64,000 nucleotides of DNA from Arabidopsis thaliana (GCF_000001735.4 NC_003075.7:4279001-4343000); one strand, 5' to 3'; counted from the stretch's first letter, positions 46,388-57,639 are shown. Notes: generated by a model not told the origin, from the sequence alone. Numbers and translations are program-made.

Positions 46388-46870
46388 TGGTGGGCTTCCA
46401 AATAACGAAGCCCAAAACCGATAGAGATGTAACAATAATACGACTACTCAACGACTACCCTTTGCTTTGTTGGGTTTCTAAATATCGAAGCCCAAACCCA
46501 ATAAAAACAGTGACGCTTATGCGATTAATTAGCGACTACAGCTTAATTTGTTGGGCTACCATATATCAAAGCCCAAATCCAATATACTATGTGACAATTA
46601 TGCGACTATTACATGACTACGTTTTAAATTGTTGGGCTCCGAAATATTGAAGCCCAAACCCAAATCATTTAGGTGACAGATTTGCGACTACTTTGCGACC
46701 ACAAACGAAGTTGTTGGGCTTCTAATTCTCGAAGCCAAAACCTAATAAAAACGGTGACAGATTTGCTACTCTTTTGCGACTACAGACGAAGTTGTTGGGC
46801 TTTTGAATTTCGAGGCCCAAACCCAAATCATTTAGTGACAATAATACGACTACAATGCGACTACTACAAT
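46388..46870. repeat. Six-unit, about 81-bp tandem array inside CACTA-2
   Basis: Units start at about 46388, 46469, 46549, 46630, 46712 and 46793 (steps 81, 80, 81, 82, 81). Each begins TGTTGGGCTT..., has an inverted repeat GGGCTTC...GAAGCCC about 7-9 bp apart, and ends with one or two GCGACTA sites, the same motif as in the subterminal repeats. The array lies between the TNP2-like gene and the TNPA-like gene. Confidence 0.92.
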
Positions 46871-47226
46871 GTTGAAAACCCTAAATCGAATCATTTCTCA
46901 TTCCTAACACTTAGCCAAATTCTTCTTCATCTCTCGATCTCTCTTCTTCTTCTTCTTCCTCTGAAACCCTAAACTTCTTCGATCTGTTCATCTTCTTCTT
47001 CAATCTTCTTCAAACTTCTTCAATCTTCTTCAATCTTCTTCATCTCTCGATCTTCGGATCTTCTTCTTCTTGTTCGATCTCTCGATCTTCTTCTTCTTCG
47101 ATCCCTACTCTTCTTCTTTGATCTTATTCCTCTTCTTCATTTCTTCGATCTGCAACTTCTTCATATTCTCTTAATCGATCTCGACAGATCTCTCTTCTTC
47201 CAAGCAGATCTCTCCGTCGATCTAAC
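46871..47226 (+). promoter_or_regulatory. CT-rich leader before the TNPA-like gene
   Basis: A stretch of CTTCTT and TCGATCT repeats runs from about 46915 to 47220. Such pyrimidine-rich tracts are common in plant 5' untranslated leaders. With the 81-bp array just upstream, this is the probable promoter and leader of the next gene. No specific TATA box was identified. Confidence 0.5.
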
Positions 47227-49376
47227 ATGCCTAAAGTCGGTCGAGGTGGCTCCCGAAAGCGGAAGACGACGCCTAATGTTACTCAGAGAGCCGGCGGTTC
47301 AACGACGCCAAAACCTCGGGATCTCCCTCAGCAATACAATTTCACTCCGGCGTCGGCGGTTCAAGTTCCAGCGACGCAGCCGGCTCAAGCTGTTGTCCGT
47401 TCAACGTCAGCCCCCCAAGTACGCGAATATCCACCGCTACTACAACTCTTCCAGAACTCCACCACTCAACCTTAGCGTGGTGGTGCTCCGCCTCGATCTA
47501 AAGAGGTTCACTTCAATCCACCGTCGGAAGAGCCTGCTCAGCAAGATCCTGAGTCGCCAGATACTGACAATCTAGCTCACAGCCACCCTTCGTCTCAAGG
47601 GAACAACTTCCAAGAGGAAGCTCGTAGGACGTTGCCGGAGCTTCAAGAAGACTCGGCGGTGGCTCTGCAAGATATTCTCTCAGTGCCAAACAGGGAGCAA
47701 TGGACTTGTGTATTGTCTCTGATTCCCAGGCCAAAAACCGAGTGGTAAGTCTCTCTTCCTCTAATTTGTTTTCGTGTTATTTGCCTTTGTAGTGTGTAAC
47801 CAGTAGACTTGTGAATCCTGGAACATAGTTGTGAATGATGGGCTTTGTTGGATGTTTGTTATGTGTTGTGTAACATAGTAGACTTGTCAATACTCGTGTG
47901 TGCTCTTGTGAATACTCGTGTGTCCTTGTTCAGTTCTATACTTGTGAATCGTGTTCTCTTGTTAATCTAGTCTCTTGTTAATCGTGTTCTCTTGATGCTC
48001 TATTGTGGAAGTTGACTTTGATGTCTTTTAATTGTGTTATGTTGCTACTCATGCTCTTGTTATGTTCTATAGTATGTTCTGTTCTTAATTGTGTTCTGTT
48101 GCTACTCATGCTCTATTGTTGAACATAGTTGACTTTTGAACTTAGCATGTTTTAGGAATAGACATTTATTATCTGCCTTAGTTCTATATTGTTGTGTGCT
48201 CTTGTTCAGTTCTATAGTGTGTGTTCTGTTGTGAATCTGCCTCAGTTCTGCCTGTGTAGTGTGTAATATACTAGACTTGTGAATCTGCCTCAGTTCTATA
48301 GTCTAATCTCATAGCTGTTGTTGTGTTAGGATTTTTTAACATGTTTACTTCTTTCATTGGTTCATGTGCTTGGAGGTTTACTCGCGACAGTGGATCTAAA
48401 CTGGTTGGAAATATCACAAGGATCTTTACTCAAAACTTTAATGCTCCCTACTATAATTGGTCCTGTGTGCCATTGGCTAAAAGAGAGAGACTGTTTTTAG
48501 AGTTTGCGGTAAGCTTCCTGTATATATTTGCTCTTGTTCAGTCTTTGTTTTATAGTCTGCTCAAGTTCAGTTCACTAACTTCTTCCTTTTTTTGAAGAAA
48601 ACTCACCATTGGGATCCCTTAATCACAGGGATAGTCCAATATTACTTCAATGAGATCGTCAAGAGACGCTTGAAGGACATGGTTAGTACCGCAAGGAGAA
48701 CTCGAGAGCAGCCTCCATGGATTGGAGAAACTCTGTGGGAAACAATGTGTGCTTATTGGGACACAGAAGAAGCCTAGAAAAGGAGTCAGACCTATTCTAA
48801 AGCTCGTCTCTCTGACCGTAACGGTCTCGGTCTACACATCCACTACTCTGGGCCAAAGTCTTATCAAGAAATCCAAGATGAATTGGTAAGTGTTTTAGCA
48901 TCCTTTCATGTCTTTTAGTGACATTCAAATCATAAGTTAGAGTTCTATTGCGTGTGATGTTCAGTTCAAGCTGTCTGTTGACTTGTGAGGATATTGATCT
49001 GTGTTTGCAGGAAGAGAAATTGGGAAGACCGGTCCATCTTGGTGAGGTGTTCATCGAGACACACACTAAGTGGGATGGCACTTATGTTGATCGGAAGGCG
49101 CAGAAGATTGCTCTAACTTATGAGCAGAATGTGAGAGATAAGCTGTCTGAACTGGAGGCTGCAGCTTCTACTGTCTCTGATGGCACTTCACGACCTCGGG
49201 ATCTCACAGTAGATGAGTATACAACCATCTTTCTCGAGGTAAGATGTTGTAGTCTAATTCAGAATCTTAGAGTCCATTGATGCATTCAGTCACTAATTGT
49301 CTTCCTCTCTATTTTTGCAATCTATAGATAGGGATTCAAGAGGCAATCCTTATGGACTTGGATGTCTGAAAGACAC

Positions 49377-50194
49377 TGATATGTCTATAATTTGCATGAT
49401 TTAGGCATTCATTCTTCACCACTTTGTCAATGTTTCATCCACAAATCATCTCATTAGGAGTCGTTTTAGTGTGTTTTACATACTTAGGACGATTTTGCAT
49501 TAGGATTGCATGTGAATGGCATCTTTGGTTGTTTTCAGGTACTTTGGATGCTTTTGGAGTTCAAACAGAGGAAAAACAGAACATAAAGTCGGAATGCCCA
49601 ATGACGCTTCGGCAAAAGTACTCTATCGCAGCCTCGGAGCCCTGCTAGGGCAAATCACTCTATCGCAACCCCGGAGAATCAAGCAGCTCAGTTTCACTCA
49701 ATCGCGAAGCCGGAGGAATCACCCCATCAGAACCACTCGATCACCACTCGACCACCAAGAAGCCTATCTGCTCGTTCTGCACTCAACCAGACAAGCTGAG
49801 AACAAAGAAGAGAAGAGAAGCCGAAGAAACCACTCGATCACCACCTCATGACATCCACTCGATCGCACTCGATCACAGGGTCGCTGGACCATTCAATCTC
49901 GACTTCACTACATCTCACTAGATCGCAAAACGGAGCCCCTGAAGCCCAGTTTGATCAATGACATACTCGATCACTAGGAAGCTCATTTCAGCCCGTTAGA
50001 TGCCAATGACACATTCTGTCGCAGGATCATGACGTGAAGATTCGCTATATATTTAGTTTCCTTATTTGTTTCATTTCTCGCTTATATAAACTGCCTCTTA
50101 GGGTTTTCCCTAGGGCATCCGTTATTATCTCGCTTTTACATTTTCGCAACTTTCATAGCCGCAATGTTTCTCCTGCGACTTTGTAAATACCGCT
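49377..50194 (+). repeat. Left LTR part of Athila-4
   Basis: It starts TGATATGTCTATAATTTGC and is colinear with 51768-52580. It contains a cluster of ACTCGATC/CTATCGCA-type sites (49615-49980), including the close pairs at 49735/49746 and 49857/49867. Confidence 0.85.
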
Positions 50195-51767
50195 TTTGTT
50201 TTTGTTTCTGTGTTTATCTTGAATTTTTTCACAAATTTTGATTACACAAGAGACTGTGTAATTTAAGTTTGGGAGAGGGTTCAAGACGTATTTGACTTGT
50301 TTTTTGTGAATATCATTTGAGTCTGCATATCATCTAAGTCATAGAAAAAAACAAAAAAAATGTTTTTTTTTGAAAATGAAATCCACAAAAACAGAGTGAT
50401 CATTTAGTTGCATTACATTTAGAATCGAGTCTAGAGTGTTTCATATATGATTGTTGCATATGCATAGGGGATAATGAGGAAATAGCCTTGTAAGCATGAT
50501 GATTCACTAAAATGAGTTATTAGTTCTTTGAGGCATTTGAATGACTTTGAAGTAAAACCGCACCATGTTCTATAGAAACCACTCGATGCATGTCATGACA
50601 CCTTTTCCTGTCAATTTGAAATTGAATCTGACTTATAATTATCATGTTTGCATCGTTTTTGAACTCGTGGATAGAATACATATTTGGATTTTCTTTCACT
50701 TATTCACCACTCTTGCTAATCCAAGTAGCTGCTTCTATTATTGGAGTAGTTCCCCCACCCTTAACCAATCCTTCTTTCAAGCCATGTTATTTTGTGAGAG
50801 CATGTGAGGCCTATTTTCATGATTGAGCTTGGTAGAACGTGTTAGGTTTGAGCCGACAAGAGTAGTATCTCATGTAGTTCCAATCCGCGTTTTCGGACTT
50901 GGTAGGACTAGGTGGGAACTTATTTGGGGATTGAGATTGAGTGAGAAAAGAAAAAGAAAGAAAAATAAAATGGGTTAGAGTATTTAGGAGAAGGAAGCTG
51001 AAAATCATATTGTGGTCTAGTGAATGTTTGGGAAGCATAGAATTGTTAAGATATGCTCTAAAAAATAGATGGCAACAAAAACAGAAAAAGAAAAAAAAAA
51101 TTATAAGAGCCATAAGAGTTTAAGAAAAACCCAATTCACTAGACTAGACTCATAGAGTTTAAGAAAAGCTTCTCCTTAAGAACAAGAGCCAAAGAAAAGA
51201 AAAAGAAACATTGATCCAAGAAAAAATCGAAATATGCCTTTAGTGCAAAAGGGTAGACTTAGGATCATCATTGGGTTTAGATATAGGACCATCTACTTGT
51301 TATTCATGGTTTATGTCATTGGGTAGAAGGGGTGCTATTCTTGTATGCATAGGTTGGCACTTACCTTTAGCATTCTTCTAAAGCTCAGTCCTTTTTCATT
51401 GAGAGTCCCCTGCTATTAAAATCTGAACCACTAAAAATGGACCATCTTTGTCTCATAACCTGTCATTAGCCAAATGAGTTCACTAGCGATGCATATCTTG
51501 TTTCATGTTTTTGAACTTAATGAATGTTAAAGGGATTGGTTGATCTTGAGGCATTGTGCATTTGAGTGTAGGTTTGGATCATAACAGAGCATGGCTAAAG
51601 TTTCTAAGTAGAAGTCGATCACCTCGCATCTTAGAACTGTTAGCCGGTACATTGATCTTAATTGTCATATCTCATGCTTTGGTTCTGAATCCCCAACTTC
51701 AAACCTCTCCTTCCGCTGATGTCTTCTTGTTTGCTTGAGGGCAAGCAAAGACTAAGTTTGGGGGAGT
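50195..51767 (+). other. Athila-4 internal noncoding region and polypurine tract
   Basis: No gene. It contains TTTAAGTTTGGGAGAGGG (about 50265), A-rich stretches, and the terminal phrase GCTTGAGGGCAAGCAA with tract TAAGTTTGGGGGAGT before 51768. It matches 6520-8128. Confidence 0.8.
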
Positions 51768-53395
51768 TGATATGTCTATAATTTGCATGATTTAGGCATT
51801 CATTCTTCACCACTTTGTCAATGTTTCATCCACAAATCATCTCATTAGGAGTCGTTTTAGTTTTTTTTACATACTTAGGACGATTTTGCATTAGGATTGC
51901 ATGTGCATGGCATATTTGGTTATTTTCAGGTACTTTGGATGCTTTTGGAGTTCAAACAGAGGAACAATAGAACATAAAGTCGGAATGCCCAATGACGCCT
52001 TCGGCAAAAGTACTCTATCGCAGCCTCGAAGCCCTGCCAGGGCAAATCACTCTATCGCAACCCCAGAGAAGCAAGCAGCTCAGTTTCACTCAATCGCGAA
52101 GCCGGAGGAATCACCCCATCAGAACCACTCGATCACCACTCGACCACCAAGAAGCCTATCTGCTCGTTCTGCACTCAACCAGACAAGCTGAGAATAAAGA
52201 AGAGAAGAGAAGCCGAAGAAACCACTCGATCACCACCTCATGACATCCACTCGATCGCACTCGATCACAGGGTCGCTGGACCATTCAATCTCGACTTCAC
52301 TGCATCTCACTCGATCGCAAGACGTAGCCCTTGAAGCCCAGTTTGATCAATGACATACTCGATCACTAGGAAGCTCATTTCAGCCTGTTAGATGCCAATG
52401 ACACATTTGGTCGCAGGATCATGACGTGAAGATTCGCTATATATTTAGTTTCCTTATTTGTTTCATTTCTCGCTTATATAAACTGCCTCTTAGGGTTTTC
52501 CATTGGGCATCCGTTATTATCTCGCTTTTTTACATTTTCGCAACTTTGCCGTAGTGTTTCTCCTGCGACTTTGTATTTTCACTTTCAAGTATTTGATATT
52601 CAGTTTTCGTTTAAGTCTTTCGTCATTTCTGTTATCATGTTTTCAATCGTTGCTTTGCTATTGCCTTTGATTATGTGTGAGTAGTGAACTGTATTTCTGA
52701 GGATGGGATAGAATAGTTGTGGTTTACTTGGTCGTTTTAGGTGGTTGAGTTTAGAATACTAGAATCCCTTCTGGATTAGGTGCGTTTATTGCTTGTTTCG
52801 CTGGCTAATGTGGAATATGAGTCCAGACGTCCAGCGCTCAGAAGGCGTTTTATGGGCGTTGGATCCTATTAATTCCAGAGATATCTGACTCTACCCCAAG
52901 GGATTTGCTGTAGAGAGGGTATTGGCTTTAACATGTTGATTCGATAATGCCTGCTTAGTTAGAGATCGCTAAAGGGATTTAGGTCAGTATCTAGCTTTGC
53001 TTTAGGATTTCTATCACGGGAGTGAATTAATCTGTTGTTGAACTTGTTGTCTAGGGATAGCTTCTGTGAAGTTTTGTCAACCGCCTAAATAGATTAAGGA
53101 GACCACACTATTCGATTACCCCATCCTTAGGAATCATTTATCCATTTGATTGCCTGTTATCATTTCTGCTTTGTTATTCACTTGCCTGCTATTGCCATTT
53201 CTGCTTTTAGTTTCATTTCATTTCTGTTATTGCATACTAGGACTGTTAGAACCAATCAACTTTCTGCTTGGCTTGACTTAGAGCTTTCTGATCATATCTC
53301 ATCTGTTTGCATCACACCGGATTGGATTGACATCCTAAAATACTACAACGACAAGATAGTGTTTTAGGGATTAATTGAGTAAAATCCTACTATCA
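51768..53395 (+). repeat. Right LTR of Athila-4
   Basis: From TGATATGTCT to ...CCTACTATCA, 1628 bp. The U3-like third has the ACTCGATC cluster (52015-52370). The distal half shares the GACGTCCAGCG block and other text with the Athila-1 LTR. Confidence 0.9.
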
Positions 53396-53929
53396 GACAC
53401 TCTAGGCAGTGCCAACCGCCAACTCGCCGGAGACTCAACATCCTTTCAAGCCTTAGAAGAATGGCTGCAGGAAGCTCAACGGAAAATTGAAGAGCAGGCT
53501 GCATATAATGAGAAGCGGGATGCTGAGATTGCAGCCCGAGAAGCTGAGTCAGCCCGAGTCACAACTGAGCAAAAGGACAAACTCGAACACTTGTCCTTAG
53601 TCGAGAAGTATCTCCGCCAAACTGATCCGCAATTCTTGGACTTCATGGCCACTCACTCTTCCATATCGACTGAGCGTCTCCCAAGTACTCCACCTACTGC
53701 TCCATAGATTTAACTTTCCAAACACTATACTTGAACTTATGTTTATTTGAATAAAGTTGTTTGTTTAAGAACAAGATACTTTTATGTGTATTTGAACTTG
53801 ATTTTCAATATATGTATACCTTTTCATAATTTATAGCATTTCGAATAACAAACAACAACAAACAACAACAAACCATAACACTAAACAACATACAAGAAAC
53901 CCAACAATCGATGACCAAATTTTTATTCG

Positions 53930-54493
53930 GACAAAATCAGAAGTCGCAAAATAGTCGTAAAAAAGTAGCCAATTAGACATATAGTAGTCGTAAAATAGTC
54001 ACCAAAATTACCGACTATTTTAAGACAAACCAAATTAGTCATAACCTAATCGTATACGACTATTATATGACTAAGTATATCATATCCTTAGTATTTTACA
54101 TTTACTCGTTTAATAGTCGGCATATTGTCGTAAACTATTTTACGACTATTTTGCGATAACCTGAAAGATACCCAGGGTTCATTATATTTACTCGGAAAAT
54201 AGTCGTAACATTGTCGGAAGAATTTAACGACTATGGGACGACTATATGTTTCACACGCTATGTACAGTGTTATTAATCGTGAAATTGTCGCCAATTAGTC
54301 GCCATTATAGTACGACTACTCAACGACTAATTTATATTGTATGGTCTGTTGTCGTAACTTAGTCGTAAATCAACGACTTATCGACTATGGTATAACGACT
54401 ACTGTCATTAGTCGTGGATTAGTCGTAGTTTCAGATTTGACGACTACTAATCGACTACTTAGTAAGTCGTTTATTGCATGTTTTCTTGTAGTG
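53930..54493. repeat. Right subterminal repeats of CACTA-2
   Basis: More than twenty copies of TAGTCG/CGACTA on both strands, in forms such as AAATAGTCGTAA and TAGTCGTAAC, end with the TIR TGTTTTCTTGTAGTG. This is the counterpart of the field at 41830-42260. Confidence 0.9.
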
Positions 54494-54497
54494 ACAT

Positions 54498-55228
54498 TCA
54501 CCGGATCTCCTTCAGATTTCTTCCCAAACCTGGGCCCGAACTTCCGGCCCCCAACACTACCAGCTTTGACGGTTTCTCCGGCCGATTCTCCGGTTTCCTA
54601 CTTGGTCGCCTGACCATGGTGAAACCATCATTTCCCGATTGGTTCTTCTTAGGAACACCCTGTGAAAAATCTCGTGGACCTTCACTTACATCCGTTCGAG
54701 GACCCTCCTTTGACTGTTCTTGGACCACTCTGGGACACGTATGTACCAAGTGTCCATACAAGCCACATGTTGAGCAAATGTTGGTCAGACCCTCATAGGC
54801 CACATAGTACCTGTCTCCGTTCACCATTATTGTCCCTTTGAGTGGTTTGGCTAAGTTCATTTCTACACAAACTCTTGCAAAACGAGCTCTTTCATGATTC
54901 AACGTCATCGTATCCACTTTGAAGGGCTTACCCAAACCTCCTGCGATACTCATCAAAATAGATGGATGATAAAAATTCACCGGCACATTGGTTAAACGAA
55001 TCCACACAGGTGTTGTAGCAATCACATCACGTAACGGGTCAAACTCCGGCAACCAAGCTTGAACCGTGAGATTGCTTCCAAACACTCTCCATGGATCGCC
55101 TGTTAAGGCAGCTAAATACTCTTCCTGCAACTCAAACCTGATCATGAAGAATTGACGGGGTAGATCCATTACTGTCATCATCCCCTTAGGATTCCACAAC
55201 TCCCGAAGTTTCTTATTAAAAATTTAAT
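54498..55228 (-). pseudogene. LINE ORF1 fragment (DUF4283 and CCHC knuckle)
   Basis: RNA-binding ORF1 protein of plant L1 elements. The open part has DLPRQFFMIRFELQEEYLAA, VFGSNLTVQAWLPEFDPL, TPVWIRLTNVPVNFYHPSIL, and the zinc knuckle CSTCGLYGHLVHTC. A basic, serine/proline-rich tail ends at the CACTA boundary. The N-terminal part of DUF4283 is missing because of 5' truncation. The remainder of the C-terminal tail reads on at 41280-41818. Confidence 0.9.
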
Positions 55229-55980
55229 ATTTCATTTGTATAGTTGAATACATAGTTTATAAACGCATGATGCTTTTTGGGCCTTACCTATGGTCCAACG
55301 TGACTTGGACGTTCTTCTAATTTCACTTCTCGAATAGACATCTCAAGAATAGTGGAAGAACAACGGCCATTGCTATTTTAAGCAACGTAGGATTTTCTTG
55401 CAAGCGCTAGTATAACTCTAAAGGATGTAATGTAGTGGACATATATTTTTTCGTATTCTCAAACATTTCAGGCTAATCCAAGAGGTTACTTGAATGATTT
55501 TATTAATAATCTATCTCAATACTTGGATAAGTTAAATACCCATATTGATAGTATGAATAAGTTCACAAGTGGATTTTAGCTATTCTACATATGATTCAAA
55601 TCTCAAAAATATGTGGAACACTAGAACTTAACAATTGAAATCTTATTTGGTCGAGCTTATATGGAAAAAAGTGGGCACAAATCAATAGTTTAACTAATCG
55701 TTTTCATTTATATTTGCCTCGTATTTAGTTAAACTATTATGTCATGTATGTTTCAAAATTTATAAGTTGTAATAGTTATTAAGTTTTTTAAAACTAAAAG
55801 AGTTTTAATATTTAAATAATTTTTTTTTCCTTAAGAACTCCAAGCTAAGAACCTACCATTGCATCACCAAAATTTTAATCTCTTAACCAAACTCTTAAGA
55901 TCAAAATTTTCAAAATTAATCATATATATTTCTAAGAACTATTCTAATACTAATCTAAGAGACTATCAATAATGATGTTC

Positions 55981-56300
55981 TAAAGACTTTTGGGATAAAA
56001 TAGTACAAATTTTGTTTTTTTATAAAAGTTAATGTGTTTTGCTTTTGCTTGAAATGAACAAAAAATAACTAAATCTGTAATTACCTTGATTGGTATATAG
56101 TTAGCCAAATATTAAAACATATATATATATATCTATATATCTATATATATAGAACAGAACCAAAAGTGTTTACAATATCATTTTTGGATTGAGTTAAATA
56201 TGTTCCTTTTTCTGTTTTTAAAATAGAAAATAATTGAAATTTATTCATCTTAGGAAAGATTGCTTTCATTTTTTTATTAAAGTAAATACATAGAAATTAA
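55981..56300. repeat. Segmental duplication, copy B, right half
   Basis: Continuation of 37031-37447. It matches 35690-36015 in copy A (shared phrases include TTAATATTAAAAC-type text, TTCCTTTTTCTGTTT and AAAGTAAATACATAGAAATT). It ends where the small MULE/MITE begins. Confidence 0.8.
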
Positions 56301-56896
56301 TTTAGAGAAATTCCTAAAAATAGCACTAAAGCAAGTTGTATGGGTAAGAATAGCACACATTCCAAAAATAGCAATACTTGACTTACTATGAAGTTTTTGT
56401 TCTAGAAGTCTTATCACAAATTTATTTTTTCAATATATCACAACTTTTATATAAAATCAATTTAACCAAAATAAATTAGAAATAAATTTAAAATATTATA
56501 TTTGGGTTTTCAATTTTCAATTTAAAGTAAATATTTCAACAATTTAAAAGAAATTTTGATTCATTTTTATGTTAGTTTATAATATTATATTTAGGTTCCC
56601 TATTTCTAATTTATGGTATATATTTTCACCATTTAAAAGAGATTTTTTATTTTAATATTAGTTTGTAGTATTATATTTGGGTTGCCTATTTCCAATTTAG
56701 GGTATCTATTTCCACTATTTTAAAAAAAATTGATTCAATTTAATAATAGATTAGTGTTTGCTCTCATTTTTATTTTCTATCTTATATTTTAGTTAAGTTT
56801 AATTGAAATTTATAGTGCTATTTGTGGAATTTTAGAAATATTGTGCTAATTTTAGAAGAAAAAGTTTTTTTTGTGCTATTTTTGTCAATTGCCCAA
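56300..56896. mobile_element. Small MULE/MITE with 'AAAAATAGCAC' ends
   Basis: The left end reads GAAATTCCTAAAAATAGCAC and the right end in reverse reads GGGCAATTGACAAAAATAGC. Inside, both arms repeat AATAGCAC several times. This end type belongs to a common dicot Mutator-type MITE family. It is AT-rich, with no coding sequence. A clean target duplication was not found. Confidence 0.65.
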
Positions 56897-57639
56897 AAAT
56901 ATATCGATGTGTTTAGATATAGATATAACCAAGCCACGTTCTATTCTGCCATCATTTTGGAAAAACTATTCTGGTGTACCATCTTTTATTCTGAGTACCA
57001 CTCGAGCATGTGCAATTACATCTCTCTCCTTAATGAATAACTGAGGGAGAATTTCAAAATAAAGAGTAAATCATTTAGTAAAAAAGAAAAGAATAACGAC
57101 CGTTACCAAAATCGCGAACCTACTCTCCTGCCGACGTGATTTTCTCCGACTTCGCCGTCGGCGACTTGAGCTTCGATTTCGCCGGCGATTTGAGCTCTAA
57201 TTTCACCGGCGAGTTAGCTTCCAAGATAGCCGTAGCTTCCAAGCCGATAATCTGCTCCCAAAGTGAGCTTCCTCTTCAACGGCAAAAGTAAATCCGATCT
57301 CGTTTTCATATGTAGATTAATGTGAATTTCTTGTTGGAGTTAGTTGTTAATAACATAAAATTGTTGTATTGTTCATTCTGGGCTGTTGTATCGTTTTGAA
57401 TCAGAGAGTTTAGTGAGTGTTCAATCGAAATTTACGATTTGTGAAACCCAGAATTGACGAACTGGGACAAATGGTAAAACTGAGATATAATAGTATAAGC
57501 GGTACAAGTGTTTTATTGAGATACAATAGGACAGGTGGTACAAATGGTATTAGTGAGTTATAATATAGGTACAATTATTTCTAAATCTGAATGATTACGT
57601 AATTGTGTTTTTATAATTTATTTGTAATTACAGGAGACG
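56897..57639 (+). promoter_or_regulatory. 5' region and leader of MULE-B
   Basis: The 57100-57290 part is rich in TCGCCGGCGA-type text and looks like a noncoding first exon. An intron acceptor, TTACAG, lies at about 57632, just before the ATG at 57640. In the intron, 57462-57575, GGTACAA/GGGACAA/GATACAA phrases recur about every 18-19 bp (57464, 57482, 57501, 57519, 57537, 57556). The element's end was not located. Confidence 0.5.

Larger units (their letters stand above)
49377..53395 (+). mobile_element. Athila-type LTR retrotransposon 'Athila-4', without coding capacity
   Basis: A perfect 5-bp duplication GACAC (49372-49376 and 53396-53400) marks both ends. It consists of a left LTR part, a noncoding internal stretch with a polypurine tract, and a 1628-bp right LTR. 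No gag, pol or ORF-1 sequence is present. The internal stretch (50200-51767) is homologous to the 3' noncoding region of Athila-1, so the families are related. By hand, the shared LTR parts differ at about 3% of positions, suggesting about 2 million years at 7e-9 per site per year. It is broken. Confidence 0.9.
47227..53707 (+). pseudogene. TNPA-like CACTA protein gene (Transposase_24 type), interrupted by Athila-4
   Basis: Plant Transposase_24/TNPA-type gene; such proteins bind the element's own subterminal repeats. Exon 1 from ATG 47227 is basic and proline-rich (MPKVGRGGSRKRKTTPN) and runs to about 47744, with a CAG-to-TAG stop at 47473. Later exons carry CAWRFTRDSGSKLVGNIT, WDPLITGIVQYYFNEIV, FIETHTKWDGTYVDRKAQ and DEYTTIFLE, each ending in a clear GT donor. 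A TAG stop follows YWDTEEA. Athila-4 (49377-53395) lies in the last exon. The rest after it has LGSANRQLAGDSTSF, then a coiled coil (EEWLQEAQRKIEEQAAYNEK), and stops at 53707. Intron 1 (47745-48330) is full of TTGTGAAT/TTCTATAG-type low-grade repeats. Confidence 0.85.
41819..54493 (+). mobile_element. Large CACTA (En/Spm) element 'CACTA-2'
   Basis: The right end is TGTTTTCTTGTAGTG (reverse of CACTACAAGAAAACA). The left end reads CACCAAGAAAACAGG, the same TIR lacking TA. Both ends carry several hundred bases of TAGTCG/CGACTA-rich subterminal repeats. Inside are a TNP2-like gene, an 81-bp repeat array and a TNPA-like gene, all on the plus strand. The 3-bp flanks (ATC left, ACA right) do not match, consistent with an eroded left end. 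Without the Athila inserted in it, the element is about 8.7 kb, within the usual autonomous range. Confidence 0.9.
38155..55228 (-). mobile_element. L1-type LINE, 5'-truncated, split by a CACTA element
   Basis: Perfect 15-bp target duplications, ATTTCATTTGTATAG, at 38140-38154 and 55229-55243. The A-tail (a T run on the plus strand) starts at 38155. Read on the minus strand from 55228, the element begins inside ORF1, so it is 5'-truncated as usual for target-primed insertion. The CACTA at 41819-54493 splits ORF1. Excluding that insertion the LINE is about 4.4 kb, against about 6 kb for full-length plant L1s. Confidence 0.92.
37448..55980. mobile_element. PIF/Harbinger-like non-autonomous element, outermost shell of the nest
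   Basis: The ends form inverted repeats of about 27 bp: GAGCATCATTCTTGAGGGTT on the left, and GAACATCATTATTGATAGTC read in reverse from the right. They are flanked by the duplicated trinucleotide TAA (37445-37447 and 55981-55983). A 3-bp TWA duplication with GAGC/GGGC-type ends is characteristic of PIF/Harbinger. Without the LINE inserted in it, the element is about 1.4 kb. It has one short open frame (37578-37859, basic, no domain recognised) and no transposase. Confidence 0.8.

Noticed and set aside
46388-46870. CRISPR or satellite array
   Set aside because: 81-bp units diverge throughout and share the CACTA motif; they are internal to one element and are not centromere satellite length.
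46915-47120. CTTCTT microsatellite as a regulatory element
   Set aside because: Imperfect pyrimidine tracts of this sort are common in plant leaders; noted only as a leader.
47745-48330. Coding sequence in intron 1 of the TNPA-like gene
   Set aside because: Only short repeats around TTGTGAAT and TTCTATAG are present; good donor and acceptor sites flank it.
41816-54496. 3-bp target duplication for CACTA-2
   Set aside because: The flanks are ATC and ACA and do not match; the left TIR has lost two bases, so the border is uncertain. Not claimed.
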